From NCBI GenBank assembly GCA_003242275.1, contig QGUX01000016.1, positions 1-21,237 on the forward strand: 21,237 nt of DNA, written 5' to 3'. The position numbers and the translations under genes were made by a program. The notes beneath the pieces were generated by a model. The model searched no databases, was not told the origin of the DNA, and worked only from the letters and a program-made list of their open reading frames with translations. Each line of letters opens with the position of its first letter. Position 1 is the stretch's first letter. Source of the DNA: Pseudomonadota bacterium. Its GTDB lineage: Bacteria > Pseudomonadota > Gammaproteobacteria > Steroidobacterales > Steroidobacteraceae. Shown here in pieces: positions 8,393-16,079 of this stretch.

Positions 8393-9775
8393 ATGCAGGA
8401 AGTGCGCGAAACGGCAACACGATCCATCAATCCGGCCACCGGTGAACTGCTGTCCACGTGGCCGCTGGCCGGCGCAGCGGAGATCGAACGGACACTGGCA
8501 GCGGCGCATCGCGCCGCAGACGACTGGTCGCGGCGCTCCGCCGGGGATCGCGCCGCGCTGCTGCGCGCTGCCGCAGGTGTGCTGCGCCGGCGGCGCGAGG
8601 AGCTGGCGCGGCTGATCACGCTGGAGATGGGCAAGCCCATCGGCGAGGCGCTGGCCGAGGTCGACAAGTCCGCCTGGAATTGCGAGTACGTGGCCGAACA
8701 GGCGCCGCTCTGGCTGGCCGACGAGCACGTGGCCACGCAGGCGCGCGCCAGCTACGTGGCGCACCTGCCGCTGGGCGTGGTGCTTTCCATCCTGCCGTGG
8801 AACTTCCCGGTGTGGCAGGTGTTCCGGTGCGCGGCCTCGGCACTGGCCGCGGGCAATACGCAGATCGTCAAGCACGCGCCCAACGTGCAGGGCTGCGCCA
8901 ATGCGGTGGCCGATGCGCTGCGCGAGGCCGGCTTCCCGGAAGGCGTGTTCCAGAACCTGAATGCGCCGGTGGAGGCCGTGGGGGGCATCATCGCCGACGC
9001 GCGCGTCGCGGCGGTGACGCTGACCGGCAGTCCCGCCGCCGGTGCGAAGGTGGCCGCGCAGGCCGGCGCGGCCTGCAAGAAGTCGGTGCTCGAACTCGGC
9101 GGTTCCGATGCCTTCATCGTGCTCGCCGATGCCGACCTCGACGCGGCGGTGGCCGCGGGCGTGCGCGCGCGCTTCGCCAACTGCGGGCAGGTTTGCCTGG
9201 CGGCCAAGCGCTTCATCGTCGAGCAGCCGGTGGCGGAGGCCTTCGCGGAAAAGTTCGCCGCCGCCGCCGCGGCGCTGCGCATCGGCGATCCGCTGAAGCC
9301 TGACACCCAGCTCGGCCCGCTGGCGCGCGAGGACCTGCGCACCGCGCTGGCCCTGCAGATCCGCGCCTCCGTGGAGCAGGGCGCGCGCGTGCTCACCGGC
9401 GGCGACGCCATCGCGGGCGCCGGCTGGTTCCACCAGCCCACGGTGCTCGCCGATGTCACGCGCGGCATGCCGGTGGTGACCCAGGAAACCTTCGGTCCGG
9501 TGGCCGCGGTGCAGAGCGCACGCGATGCCGACGAGGCGGTGGCGATGGCCAACGACTCGGCATTCGGCCTGTCCGCCATGCTGTGGACCGCCGACACGGA
9601 GCGGGCGCGCCTGCTCGCGCGCCGGCTCGCCGTGGGCGGCGTGTTCATCAACAGCGTCACCGCTTCCGACCCGCGCCTGCCCGTCGGCGGCGTGAAGCTG
9701 TCCGGCTACGGACGCGAACTGGGGCGCGCGGGCCTGCTGGAGCTGTGCAACCTGCAGACGGTGTGGGTGGCCTGA
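8393..9775 (+). CDS. NAD(P)+-dependent aldehyde dehydrogenase, succinate-semialdehyde dehydrogenase (Sad/YneI) type
   Basis: 460 aa, matching the 455-462 usual for this group. I chose the ATG giving MQEVRETATRSINPATGELL because GGGAA lies 7-8 bases upstream and SINPATGE is the normal N-terminus; an in-frame ATG at 8363 has no ribosome binding site. Catalytic residues are visible: Cys268 in NCGQVCLAAKR and Glu234 in VLELGGSDAFIV, with SILPWNFPVWQ at 132-142 and VKHAPNVQGCA at 159-169. The closing GGVFINSVTASDPRLPVGG and GYGRELG are characteristic of the Sad/YneI subgroup. It oxidises a short semialdehyde to the acid. It is transcribed away from the TonB operon and could take the aldehyde product of the Fe-ADH or of BKACE chemistry. 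The actual substrate may not be succinate semialdehyde. Confidence 0.93.
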   Translation: MQEVRETATRSINPATGELLSTWPLAGAAEIERTLAAAHRAADDWSRRSAGDRAALLRAAAGVLRRRREELARLITLEMGKPIGEALAEVDKSAWNCEYVAEQAPLWLADEHVATQARASYVAHLPLGVVLSILPWNFPVWQVFRCAASALAAGNTQIVKHAPNVQGCANAVADALREAGFPEGVFQNLNAPVEAVGGIIADARVAAVTLTGSPAAGAKVAAQAGAACKKSVLELGGSDAFIVLADADLDAAVAAGVRARFANCGQVCLAAKRFIVEQPVAEAFAEKFAAAAAALRIGDPLKPDTQLGPLAREDLRTALALQIRASVEQGARVLTGGDAIAGAGWFHQPTVLADVTRGMPVVTQETFGPVAAVQSARDADEAVAMANDSAFGLSAMLWTADTERARLLARRLAVGGVFINSVTASDPRLPVGGVKLSGYGRELGRAGLLELCNLQTVWVA

Positions 9776-9809
9776 GGCCGCCCACACGCCACACACCCGC
9801 GCCTCGTGC

Positions 9810-11879
9810 TCAGTGCACGAGGAAGTGCTCGGGCTTCCTGCCCGACACCGGGTTCACGTAGTGGAAGGCCGGCTCGGAGATGTCCGGGAACGAATACTGG
9901 CGAGCGCGGATCGGCCGGTCGGGCGGCATCTCGTCGGCCAGTCGCGTGCCGCCGCGTGCGCCACCGAGCCCCTGGGCGATGCCTCCGCCGCGCTCGTCGC
10001 GCGGTGAGGGTGCACGCCCGGCCAGCTGTCCCGCGAACGGTCCCACGCGCGCCCAGCCGTTGCGGTAGGACGCGTTGAAGATGTGGTGCAGGTCCTGGAT
10101 GCCGAACTTCCACTCGCCGTTCTCGAAATAAGCGGTGTTCTCGTAGATGCCGCCGATCCAGGACCCGGAGCTGCCGTCGGCGCTGCCACCGTCCTGGAAC
10201 AGCCGCAGGCGCGCGTTGGCGGAGAGGCCGTCCTCCGAGATGTGGATCACCGGCTGCGTGAGCTGGTGGATGGTGAAGAAATCGGGGGTGCGGCCGCCGG
10301 TGGGACCCCGGAGCTTCAGGATCCGCCGGATGCGCTCCGGCCCCACGTACACGCCGGCGCCGGTGATCTCCTTGGCGCCGCGGCTGGCATAGGTGTCGGC
10401 CATGCCGTCCCAGTCGGACTCGTCGAGGTAGTAACCGTAGGAGCTGTTGAGGTTCTCCACCGCGTCGACCGCGATCGCGGCGTGCAGCATGCGTTCCAGC
10501 GCCACGAGGTCCGCCGCGCCGCCGTCCGCTGACTGCGCGGCCATGCGGCCACGCCCGCCGGTGCCGTCGCGCAGCAGTTCGGTCGGCAGCACCACGCCGC
10601 CCGGAGAGGCAATGGGCCGCCCGGTCACCGGATGCACGAAGTGGAACTCCACGAACTGCCGGGCCGGGTACATGGCGAAGCGGCCCGGCCGGCGGTCCGG
10701 CGGCAGCGTCGCGCTGGGCGGCGGCGCGGCGTGCGCATCATGCGCCCAGCCCACGTCATAGTCGGTGATCATGCGCGGCGTGTACTGCACGGCCGCGAGT
10801 TTCCAGCGCCCGTCCTCCTTCACGAAGCGGTTCTCGAACACGCCCAGTTCCCAGCGCGCCCACTCCCCGCCCCGCCCCAGCATCGCCAGCTGCGTGCTGC
10901 GCGCCGCGGCCGTGCGTCCGTCCCCGCCGATGGTGACCACGGTGCCGGTGAGGATGTGGTCGAACAGCTCGCCGCGGTTCAGCGGCGGCGCCCCGTACAG
11001 GCTGGCCAGCGCCGCGCGGATGCGCGCCGGCCCCACGTACACGCCCTGCGGGCGCGCCTCGAAGGTGCCGCCGGCCGTGAACAGGTCGGCGATGTCCTCG
11101 TACATCTTGCGGTCGAGGTAGTAGCCGAAGGCATGCTGCAGGTTCAGCACCGCGGTCTCGTCCGCCAGGCGCGCGAGACGCGCGCCAAGCTGCGCGGGAT
11201 CCGCGCCCGCGGCGGCATCGCGCGAGAGCGCATCGATCGCGGCCTCGGGGATGGTCACGCCCACATGCCGCGCCTCGAAGTGGTAGGGCACGTCCCAGCG
11301 TGGCGGCGCCTTGTGGCCGTAGGCGTCGAAGTCGCCCTCGTACTGGGGGAAGAAGCGCATGCGCGAGATCTTCCACGTGCCCTGCTCGAGCACGTACTCG
11401 TTCTCGTAGATGCCGCCGGCCCAGGTGGCATGGCGGCCGAAGCGGCCGCGCATCGACAGCTCGTGCCAGGTGCCCTTCGCCGTGCGCCCGTCGGCGCCCA
11501 GGGTGATGATGGGCTGCATGAGCAGGTGCGTGTGCAGCTGGCCCTCGTCCAGTCCCTGCGAGCCTCGCCCCGCCTGCTGCATGAAGTGCCGGCGCAGTGC
11601 CTGCTGTCCGCGCACCACCTTGCCACCGGACTCGAAGGTGCCATCGGCCGTGAACAGCGCCGCGGCCTCGGCCCACAGCCCCGCGTCGATGAAATGGGCA
11701 TGGCTGTTCTGCAGGCGCTTGACCGCGCGCACGGCCTCGGCCGCACGCACTCCTGCATCCAGGCGCGCCAGCCGCTCGCCCGGCCCGGCCGCCTGCGCGG
11801 CCCCCGCCTGCCAGGCCGGCGCCAGCAGCCCCACCACCAGCAGCAATCCCCAACCCAGGCCCCGTCCGTTTACGCGCAT
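9810..11879 (-). CDS. Secreted protein with three tandem SnoaL/NTF2-like domains (protein A)
   Basis: 689 aa; ATG with GGAGG 6 bases upstream. A Sec signal peptide covers ~1-30 (hydrophobic GWGLLLVVGLLAPAW, then AGAAQA). Three NTF2-like repeats follow at ~45-180, ~233-375 and ~465-605. Each begins with a helix pair ending at a Tyr/His-rich turn (AFGYYLDRKMYEDIADLF; SSYGYYLDESDWDGMADTY), then a VYVGP-type strand and helix. Each ends in a strand of form GGIYENEYVLEQGTWK, GVFENRFVKEDGRWK or GGIYENTAYFENGEWK. VHPVTGRP (415-422) and VNPVSGRKP (675-683) follow the second and third repeats. It lies 22 bases behind the SDR gene and is probably co-transcribed. The product is probably periplasmic. Single NTF2 domains include dehydratases and isomerases; what three in one chain do is unknown to me. 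Protein B is a divergent paralogue. Confidence 0.9.
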   Translation of the reverse strand: MRVNGRGLGWGLLLVVGLLAPAWQAGAAQAAGPGERLARLDAGVRAAEAVRAVKRLQNSHAHFIDAGLWAEAAALFTADGTFESGGKVVRGQQALRRHFMQQAGRGSQGLDEGQLHTHLLMQPIITLGADGRTAKGTWHELSMRGRFGRHATWAGGIYENEYVLEQGTWKISRMRFFPQYEGDFDAYGHKAPPRWDVPYHFEARHVGVTIPEAAIDALSRDAAAGADPAQLGARLARLADETAVLNLQHAFGYYLDRKMYEDIADLFTAGGTFEARPQGVYVGPARIRAALASLYGAPPLNRGELFDHILTGTVVTIGGDGRTAAARSTQLAMLGRGGEWARWELGVFENRFVKEDGRWKLAAVQYTPRMITDYDVGWAHDAHAAPPPSATLPPDRRPGRFAMYPARQFVEFHFVHPVTGRPIASPGGVVLPTELLRDGTGGRGRMAAQSADGGAADLVALERMLHAAIAVDAVENLNSSYGYYLDESDWDGMADTYASRGAKEITGAGVYVGPERIRRILKLRGPTGGRTPDFFTIHQLTQPVIHISEDGLSANARLRLFQDGGSADGSSGSWIGGIYENTAYFENGEWKFGIQDLHHIFNASYRNGWARVGPFAGQLAGRAPSPRDERGGGIAQGLGGARGGTRLADEMPPDRPIRARQYSFPDISEPAFHYVNPVSGRKPEHFLVH

Positions 11880-11901
11880 GGTCAGCCTCCGCCAGATGGC
11901 C

Positions 11902-12636
11902 TCAGAGCCCTCCTGACACCAGGAGGTTCGCCCCCGTGACGTACGAGGCGGCATCGGAGGCCAGGAACAGCACCGCTTCGGCCACTTCCTCGGGCGTGCC
12001 CGCACGCTGCATGGGCGGGCGCTTCTCGGCCACCGCGAGACGGCCCGGCCGGTGCATCTCGGTGATGATGGGGCCCGGCGATACGGCATTGACGCGGATG
12101 CCCTCCAGCGCCACCTCGCGCGCGAGGCCGTTGTTGAGGCTGTCCATGCCGCCCTTGGAGGCCGCATACCAGACGAATTCGTTGGGCGAACCGTAGAAGC
12201 TGGCGCGCGAGGACACCAGCACGATGGAACCGCCCCTGCCGCCGAAACGCGTCGACATGCGCCGGATGGCCGAACGGCAGCACAGGATGGCGCCGCGCAG
12301 GTTCACCGCCAGCACCGCATCGATGGTCGAGGTTGCCGCATCGGCCAGCGGCGAGTGCGCACCGGTGATGCCGGCGTTGTAGACCAGCGCCGCCAGCGGG
12401 CCGCGCGCGTCCGCGGCCGCGAACAGCGCGTCGATCTCCTCCTCGCGGGCCGTGTCGGCCCTGACCGCCAGCGCCGTGCCGCCTTCGCCCTGGATGCGGT
12501 CCACCACGGCGCGGGCCCGTTCCTCGTGGCTGGCGTAGCTCAGCACCACGTCATAGCCGCGCCGCGCGCCCAGCACCGCGATCGCCTCGCCGATGCCGCG
12601 GCTCCCACCCGTGACCAGCAACACACCCTGGCTCAT
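11902..12636 (-). CDS. Short-chain dehydrogenase/reductase (SDR), YgfF-like
   Basis: 244 aa from the ATG giving MSQGVLLVTGG, which has GAGG 5 bases upstream; an in-frame GTG 6 bases earlier is less likely. Classical SDR marks are complete. The nucleotide-binding TGGSRGIG is at 9-16, YNAG at 86-89 and Asn112 in VNLRG. The active site has Ser143 in LVSSRAS and Tyr157 and Lys161 in WYAASKGG. The substrate-loop motif VSPGPIITEM follows, and the C-terminus is VTGANLLVSGGL. It reduces or oxidises a keto/hydroxy group with NAD(P)H in the cytosol. The GSPNEFVWYAASKGG stretch resembles YgfF-type sugar or ketone reductases. It heads a two-gene unit with protein A and is divergent from an amidohydrolase, with a palindrome in between. 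The substrate is unknown. Confidence 0.94.
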   Translation of the reverse strand: MSQGVLLVTGGSRGIGEAIAVLGARRGYDVVLSYASHEERARAVVDRIQGEGGTALAVRADTAREEEIDALFAAADARGPLAALVYNAGITGAHSPLADAATSTIDAVLAVNLRGAILCCRSAIRRMSTRFGGRGGSIVLVSSRASFYGSPNEFVWYAASKGGMDSLNNGLAREVALEGIRVNAVSPGPIITEMHRPGRLAVAEKRPPMQRAGTPEEVAEAVLFLASDAASYVTGANLLVSGGL

Positions 12637-12761
12637 GCCCACCTCGTCGTCATCACCAAACCGTAAGACAGTGCAGCAGGCTCCACTTGCCCCGGAAGGC
12701 AGGCTGCGTTGCCACCCGGGACAAGATTCGCCTTGAATTCATCGCGACGATGTCGTTGCCT

Positions 12762-12776
12762 TGCGGAAGTTCCGCA
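12762..12776. promoter_or_regulatory. Palindrome TGCGGAA-G-TTCCGCA upstream of an amidohydrolase gene
   Basis: Perfect 7+1+7 inverted repeat ending 9 bases before the ATG at 12786, within the 149-base divergent gap shared with the SDR gene. Its inner CGGAA-N-TTCCG is identical in form to the site at 8273-8283. It could be a repressor operator. It could also mask the ribosome binding region as RNA, though one-base loops fold poorly, which favours a DNA site. Confidence 0.45.
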
Positions 12777-12785
12777 GGTCCCGCC

Positions 12786-13682
12786 ATGAACACCACCACA
12801 GAACCGCGCCGCACCCTGCACAACCAGCCGCCCGACCCGAATCCGCGCCGGCCGCAGCACCTGCCGCCGCCCGGGGCATGGGATTGCCACATCCACCTCT
12901 TCGGGCCCGCCGCGTACTTCCCGTTCGAGGAGCACAGTCCCTACACCTCGGACGATGCGCTGCCCGAGGACTACCTCACCATGCAGAAGGTGCTCGGGCT
13001 GGCGCACGCCGTGATCGTGAGCGCGGGCGGCTACGGGCGCAACTACCACCACCTGGAATGGGTGCTGGAAAATTTCCCGGGCCGCTTCCGCGGCATCATC
13101 CTGCCGCCGCGGGACCTGAGGTTCTCGCAGTGCGTCCGCCTGCACAGGCTGGGCGTGCGCGGCATCCGCATGTTCGCGGGTCCGCCCGGCCACGAGTGGA
13201 GCCACCTGCCGGGCATCGAGCCCGACCTCGCCGACCTCGCGGCCGACGCCGGCTGGCACGTGCAGTACCAGAGCCTGGTGCACGGCCACCTCGTGCAGGT
13301 GGCGCACGAGCTGCTGGCGCTGCCCACGCGCATCGTGCTGGATCACTTCGGCGCCATCGACGCGCGGCTGGGCCTCGACCAGCCGGCCTTCGAGATCATG
13401 CTGCGCATGATCGAGACCGGGCGCGTGTGGGTGAAGTTGTCCGCGCCGATGCGCAGCACGCGCGAGGAGTTTCCCTACGAGCCCATGCGCCCCTTTGCCG
13501 AGGCGCTGGTGCGCCACGCGCCCGAGCGCGTGCTGTGGGGATCGGACTGGCCGCACGTGCAGCTGAACGACCGCCGGATGCCCAACGACGGCGACCTCGT
13601 CGACCTGCTGGCCGACTGGGTGCCGGACGAGCGCATCCGCCGCCGCATCCTGTGCGAGAACCCGCTGGAGCTGTACGCCTGA
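12786..13682 (+). CDS. Amidohydrolase_2 family hydrolase, LigI/PDC-lactonase-like (COG3618)
   Basis: 298 aa from the ATG giving MNTTTEPRRT. The frame is open further upstream, but those residues do not look like family sequence, and the first ~30 here are already a Pro-rich lead. Barrel residues visible: His35 and His37 in WDCHIHLFGP, His187 in IVLDHFG, and Asp254 in VLWGSDWPHV. The FGPAAYFPFEEHSPYT segment resembles 2-pyrone-4,6-dicarboxylate lactonase and related lactonases, which open lactones made in aromatic ring-cleavage pathways. No signal peptide, so cytosolic. The ribosome binding site is weak. Its stop is one base from the convergent stop of the MFS gene. I am sure of the family; lactonase activity is inference. 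Confidence 0.9.
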   Translation: MNTTTEPRRTLHNQPPDPNPRRPQHLPPPGAWDCHIHLFGPAAYFPFEEHSPYTSDDALPEDYLTMQKVLGLAHAVIVSAGGYGRNYHHLEWVLENFPGRFRGIILPPRDLRFSQCVRLHRLGVRGIRMFAGPPGHEWSHLPGIEPDLADLAADAGWHVQYQSLVHGHLVQVAHELLALPTRIVLDHFGAIDARLGLDQPAFEIMLRMIETGRVWVKLSAPMRSTREEFPYEPMRPFAEALVRHAPERVLWGSDWPHVQLNDRRMPNDGDLVDLLADWVPDERIRRRILCENPLELYA

Positions 13683-13683
13683 A

Positions 13684-15024
13684 TCAGCCGGCGCCGGCAC
13701 GCGTGAGCGTGAGGCGGTGGAACAGCCACAGCGCCGCGCAGGACATCACCAGCGGCGCCGCCATGGCCCAGAACACCGACTGCGGGCCGAGCCCCGCGCC
13801 CAGCATCAGGCCGGCGACCGTCGGGCTGACCGTATTGCCGATGCGCCCGAAGGCCACCGCCGCGCCGACGCCGGTGGCGCGCATGTCGGTGGGATAGAAG
13901 CGCACCGCCGGCGGATACAGCATGAAGAACCCGCCGGACACGAACACGCCGCAGAGGAAGGAAATGGTCATCGGCACGCCGCCGGACAGCGGCAGCACCA
14001 GGCCCTGCAGCACGGTGAGCACGGCAGCCGAGGCCAGCGTGGCCAGCAGCACGCGGTCGTGGTGCCACCGCCGCGTGAACAGCGGCAATACCAGGCCACC
14101 GGCGATCGCCCCGGCTGAATAGAAGGCCATGGCGTCCACGCCCACCGCGGCGGCGTGCCCGGCCTCGGTGTGGATGCGCGTCAGCCAGTTGGTGAAGAAG
14201 CTGAGCGGCCAGCCCACGCCGATGAAGGTGGCCCACAGCAGCGCGGTGCCCAGCGCCCGCCCGGGCGCGAACAGTGCCGCCAGGCGCATTCCGCTGGCCG
14301 GCGGATCGGGCGCACGCGTGATCGCGGCGGGATCGATGCGCAATGCGGCGTAGATGGAGCGCAGCGCGGGCGAGCCCGCCCGGCGCAGGGCGAGGTAGCG
14401 CGGCGACTCTGGCAGCATCGTCACCAGCAGCGTGACTACCGCGCAGGCGATGGCGGCGCACAGCACCAGCGCCTGCCACTCCAGTGCCGCCAGCGCGGGA
14501 ACCTTCAGCAGCAGCGCGGCCAGCAGCGCGCCCAGTGCCTGCCCCAGGATCACCAGTGCCACCGCGCTGGCGCGCAGGCGCTCGGGCAGGAATTCCGACA
14601 CCAGCGACACGGCCGCCGGGATCACGCCGCCGAAGGCGATGCCCGCCGCGAGGCGCAGCACCAGCAGGTGCGACACGCCGCCCGCCCAGGCCGTGGCCAG
14701 CGTCGAGGCGGTCATCAGCACCATGGCGGCCAGCAGGGCGCCGCGCCGGCCGATGCGGTCCGCCAGCCAGCCGATGCCCAGGCCGCCGAAGATCAGCCCG
14801 AACGACCCGGTGGAGAAGATCACGCCCAGCTCCTCGGGCCTGAGCGACCAGGAGGCGGCGATCAAAGGGGCCAGCAGCGGAATCAGCGTCAGGTCGATGC
14901 CCTCGACCAGGGTCACCAGCGCGCACAACGCCAGCACGCGCACCTGCAGGGGACGGACGCGCCCGCGGTCGATCAGCGACTGCAGCGACGTTCCTTGCGC
15001 GAGGATCCCTTCGGTCGATGTCAT
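13684..15024 (-). CDS. MFS permease, AAHS-like (PcaK-type) aromatic/organic acid transporter
   Basis: 446 aa, ATG giving MTSTEGILAQ with GGAGG 6 bases upstream. About 12 hydrophobic segments. TM1 has EGIDLTLIPLLAPLIAA with Asp44, matching the DGxD position of 4-hydroxybenzoate/protocatechuate transporters. The loop 2-3 motif GWLADRIGRRGAL is at 85-97, and the second half has FYPTDMRATGVG in the equivalent later loop. It would import an acid by proton symport. It is a different lineage from the first MFS gene here. Its start faces an amidohydrolase (113-base divergent gap) and its end abuts another, so it is enclosed by hydrolase genes and probably serves the same pathway. Confidence 0.92.
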   Translation of the reverse strand: MTSTEGILAQGTSLQSLIDRGRVRPLQVRVLALCALVTLVEGIDLTLIPLLAPLIAASWSLRPEELGVIFSTGSFGLIFGGLGIGWLADRIGRRGALLAAMVLMTASTLATAWAGGVSHLLVLRLAAGIAFGGVIPAAVSLVSEFLPERLRASAVALVILGQALGALLAALLLKVPALAALEWQALVLCAAIACAVVTLLVTMLPESPRYLALRRAGSPALRSIYAALRIDPAAITRAPDPPASGMRLAALFAPGRALGTALLWATFIGVGWPLSFFTNWLTRIHTEAGHAAAVGVDAMAFYSAGAIAGGLVLPLFTRRWHHDRVLLATLASAAVLTVLQGLVLPLSGGVPMTISFLCGVFVSGGFFMLYPPAVRFYPTDMRATGVGAAVAFGRIGNTVSPTVAGLMLGAGLGPQSVFWAMAAPLVMSCAALWLFHRLTLTRAGAG

Positions 15025-15040
15025 GGCGGCCCTCCCGCAT

Positions 15041-15058
15041 GCGACGGTATGCGGTCGC
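15041..15058. promoter_or_regulatory. Weak dyad GCGAC-N8-GTCGC in the MFS/amidohydrolase divergent gap
   Basis: A perfect 5-base dyad 16 bases upstream of the MFS start. A second one, GGCAA-N6-TTGCC, lies at 15082-15097. Both are short and the region is GC-rich, so either may be chance. Confidence 0.2.
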
Positions 15059-15125
15059 GGCGACTCATCCTTGACGCATGCGGCAATGGCGCTTGCCACG
15101 CAACCCTCCCGCCCGGCACCGACGC

Positions 15126-15131
15126 TACACT
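15126..15131 (+). promoter_or_regulatory. Possible -10 box (TACACT) for leaderless expression of the amidohydrolase
   Basis: TACACT ends 6 bases before the ATG at 15138, so transcription starting at the normal distance would begin at or next to the start codon. No ribosome binding site is present there. No good -35 is seen at 17 bases, which weakens the call. Confidence 0.25.
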
Positions 15132-15137
15132 GCCCCG

Positions 15138-16055
15138 ATGACGCGGTTGTTCGACACGCATGCCCACCTGATCTGCGACGACTGGGAACGTTACCCGCCG
15201 CGCGCGCTGGCGCCGGGACTGCCGGTGCCGGCGCGCACCGATTACACCGTCACCGCCGAGGCGCTGATCGGCATGATGGACGCGCACGGCGTGGCCAGCG
15301 CCTGCGTGGTGCAGCGTGGCCATCTCTACGGCTACGACAACAGCTACATCATCGAGGCCGCGCGCCGCTTCCCCGGCCGCCTGCTGCCGGTGGTGATCCT
15401 CGACACGCAGGACCCGGCCACGCCGCGCCTGCTCGCGCGCATGGCCCGCGAACAGGGCGTGCGCGGGCTGAGGATGGCCAACACGCGCCCCGCGCAGCTG
15501 GACACCTCGTGGATGGCCTCGCCCGCCGCGCTCGCGGTGTGGAAGACCTGCGCGGAGCTGGGTCTTCCGGTGGCCATCATCTTCTTCCAGAACCAGCTGC
15601 CCTGGACGCTGCCGCTGCTGCGCTACATCGCGCGGCTGTATCCGCGGCTTCCCATCCTGGTCGACCACCTCGGCATCCCCTGGGGCGCCTCGCTGCCGGA
15701 GCTGGCCTGGGCACGCGAGGCCGGCATCGAGGTGCGGATGCCACCACCGCCGGACTGCGGCATCGAGGACACGGTGGCGCTGTTCGAGGACACGCCCAAC
15801 GTGTACTTCAAGTTCACCGAGATCAACGTCGAGCGCATGCAGGAAGGCGGGATCGACCCCGCCGTGGTGGTGCGCCGCATGGCCGACCGCTTCGGCGCAC
15901 AGCGTCTGGTGTGGGGCTCGGACGTGGGACAGAGCCTGAAGTGGCCCTATGCGGACAAGTTGGCGCATGCACACGCAGCAGCCGCCTTGCTGGATGACGC
16001 CGGTCGCGCCGCGTTCCTGCATGACAACGCGGCGCGCATCTACCTCCGCGCCTGA
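15138..16055 (+). CDS. Cytosolic amidohydrolase_2 family hydrolase
   Basis: 305 aa, opening directly with MTRLFDTHAHL (His8, His10), so there is no export signal. Later ligands are His177 in ILVDHLGIPW and Asp262 in LVWGSDVGQS. It aligns by eye with the Tat-exported amidohydrolase at 17084-16080. Shared are YDNSYII versus TDNSYLL, LLPVVIL versus IIPVVIL followed by DPAT, YFKFTEIN versus YYKFTNF, and WGSDVG versus WGTDVG in place of the commoner WGSDWP. The pair are therefore close relatives placed in different compartments. The ATG has no Shine-Dalgarno sequence. It converges with its relative across 24 bases. Likely substrates are lactones or acids; the reaction is unassigned. Confidence 0.9.
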   Translation: MTRLFDTHAHLICDDWERYPPRALAPGLPVPARTDYTVTAEALIGMMDAHGVASACVVQRGHLYGYDNSYIIEAARRFPGRLLPVVILDTQDPATPRLLARMAREQGVRGLRMANTRPAQLDTSWMASPAALAVWKTCAELGLPVAIIFFQNQLPWTLPLLRYIARLYPRLPILVDHLGIPWGASLPELAWAREAGIEVRMPPPPDCGIEDTVALFEDTPNVYFKFTEINVERMQEGGIDPAVVVRRMADRFGAQRLVWGSDVGQSLKWPYADKLAHAHAAAALLDDAGRAAFLHDNAARIYLRA

Positions 16056-16057
16056 AC

Positions 16058-16071
16058 CCGGCGCGAGCCGG
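16058..16071. terminator. Small hairpin in a convergent gap, weak terminator candidate
   Basis: CCGGC-GCGA-GCCGG gives a 5-base-pair GC stem with a 4-base loop in the 24-base gap between two convergent stops. It lacks a T run on either strand, so at best it is a weak bidirectional element. Confidence 0.25.
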
Positions 16072-16079
16072 TGCGGCGC

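Noticed and set aside
5084..9796. A single 1570-residue minus-strand open frame covering the receptor and beyond
   Set aside because: Everything upstream of the GTG at 8164 is antisense to the clear aldehyde dehydrogenase gene and has the His/Arg/Gly-rich look of GC-driven shadow frames.
10632..11939. Long plus-strand open frame opposite protein A
   Set aside because: Shadow of the real minus-strand gene, with no family motifs or ribosome binding site.
9810..12636. Melanin-type trihydroxynaphthalene reductase and scytalone dehydratase pair
   Set aside because: The NTF2 protein has three domains and a signal peptide, and no polyketide synthase is in the window.
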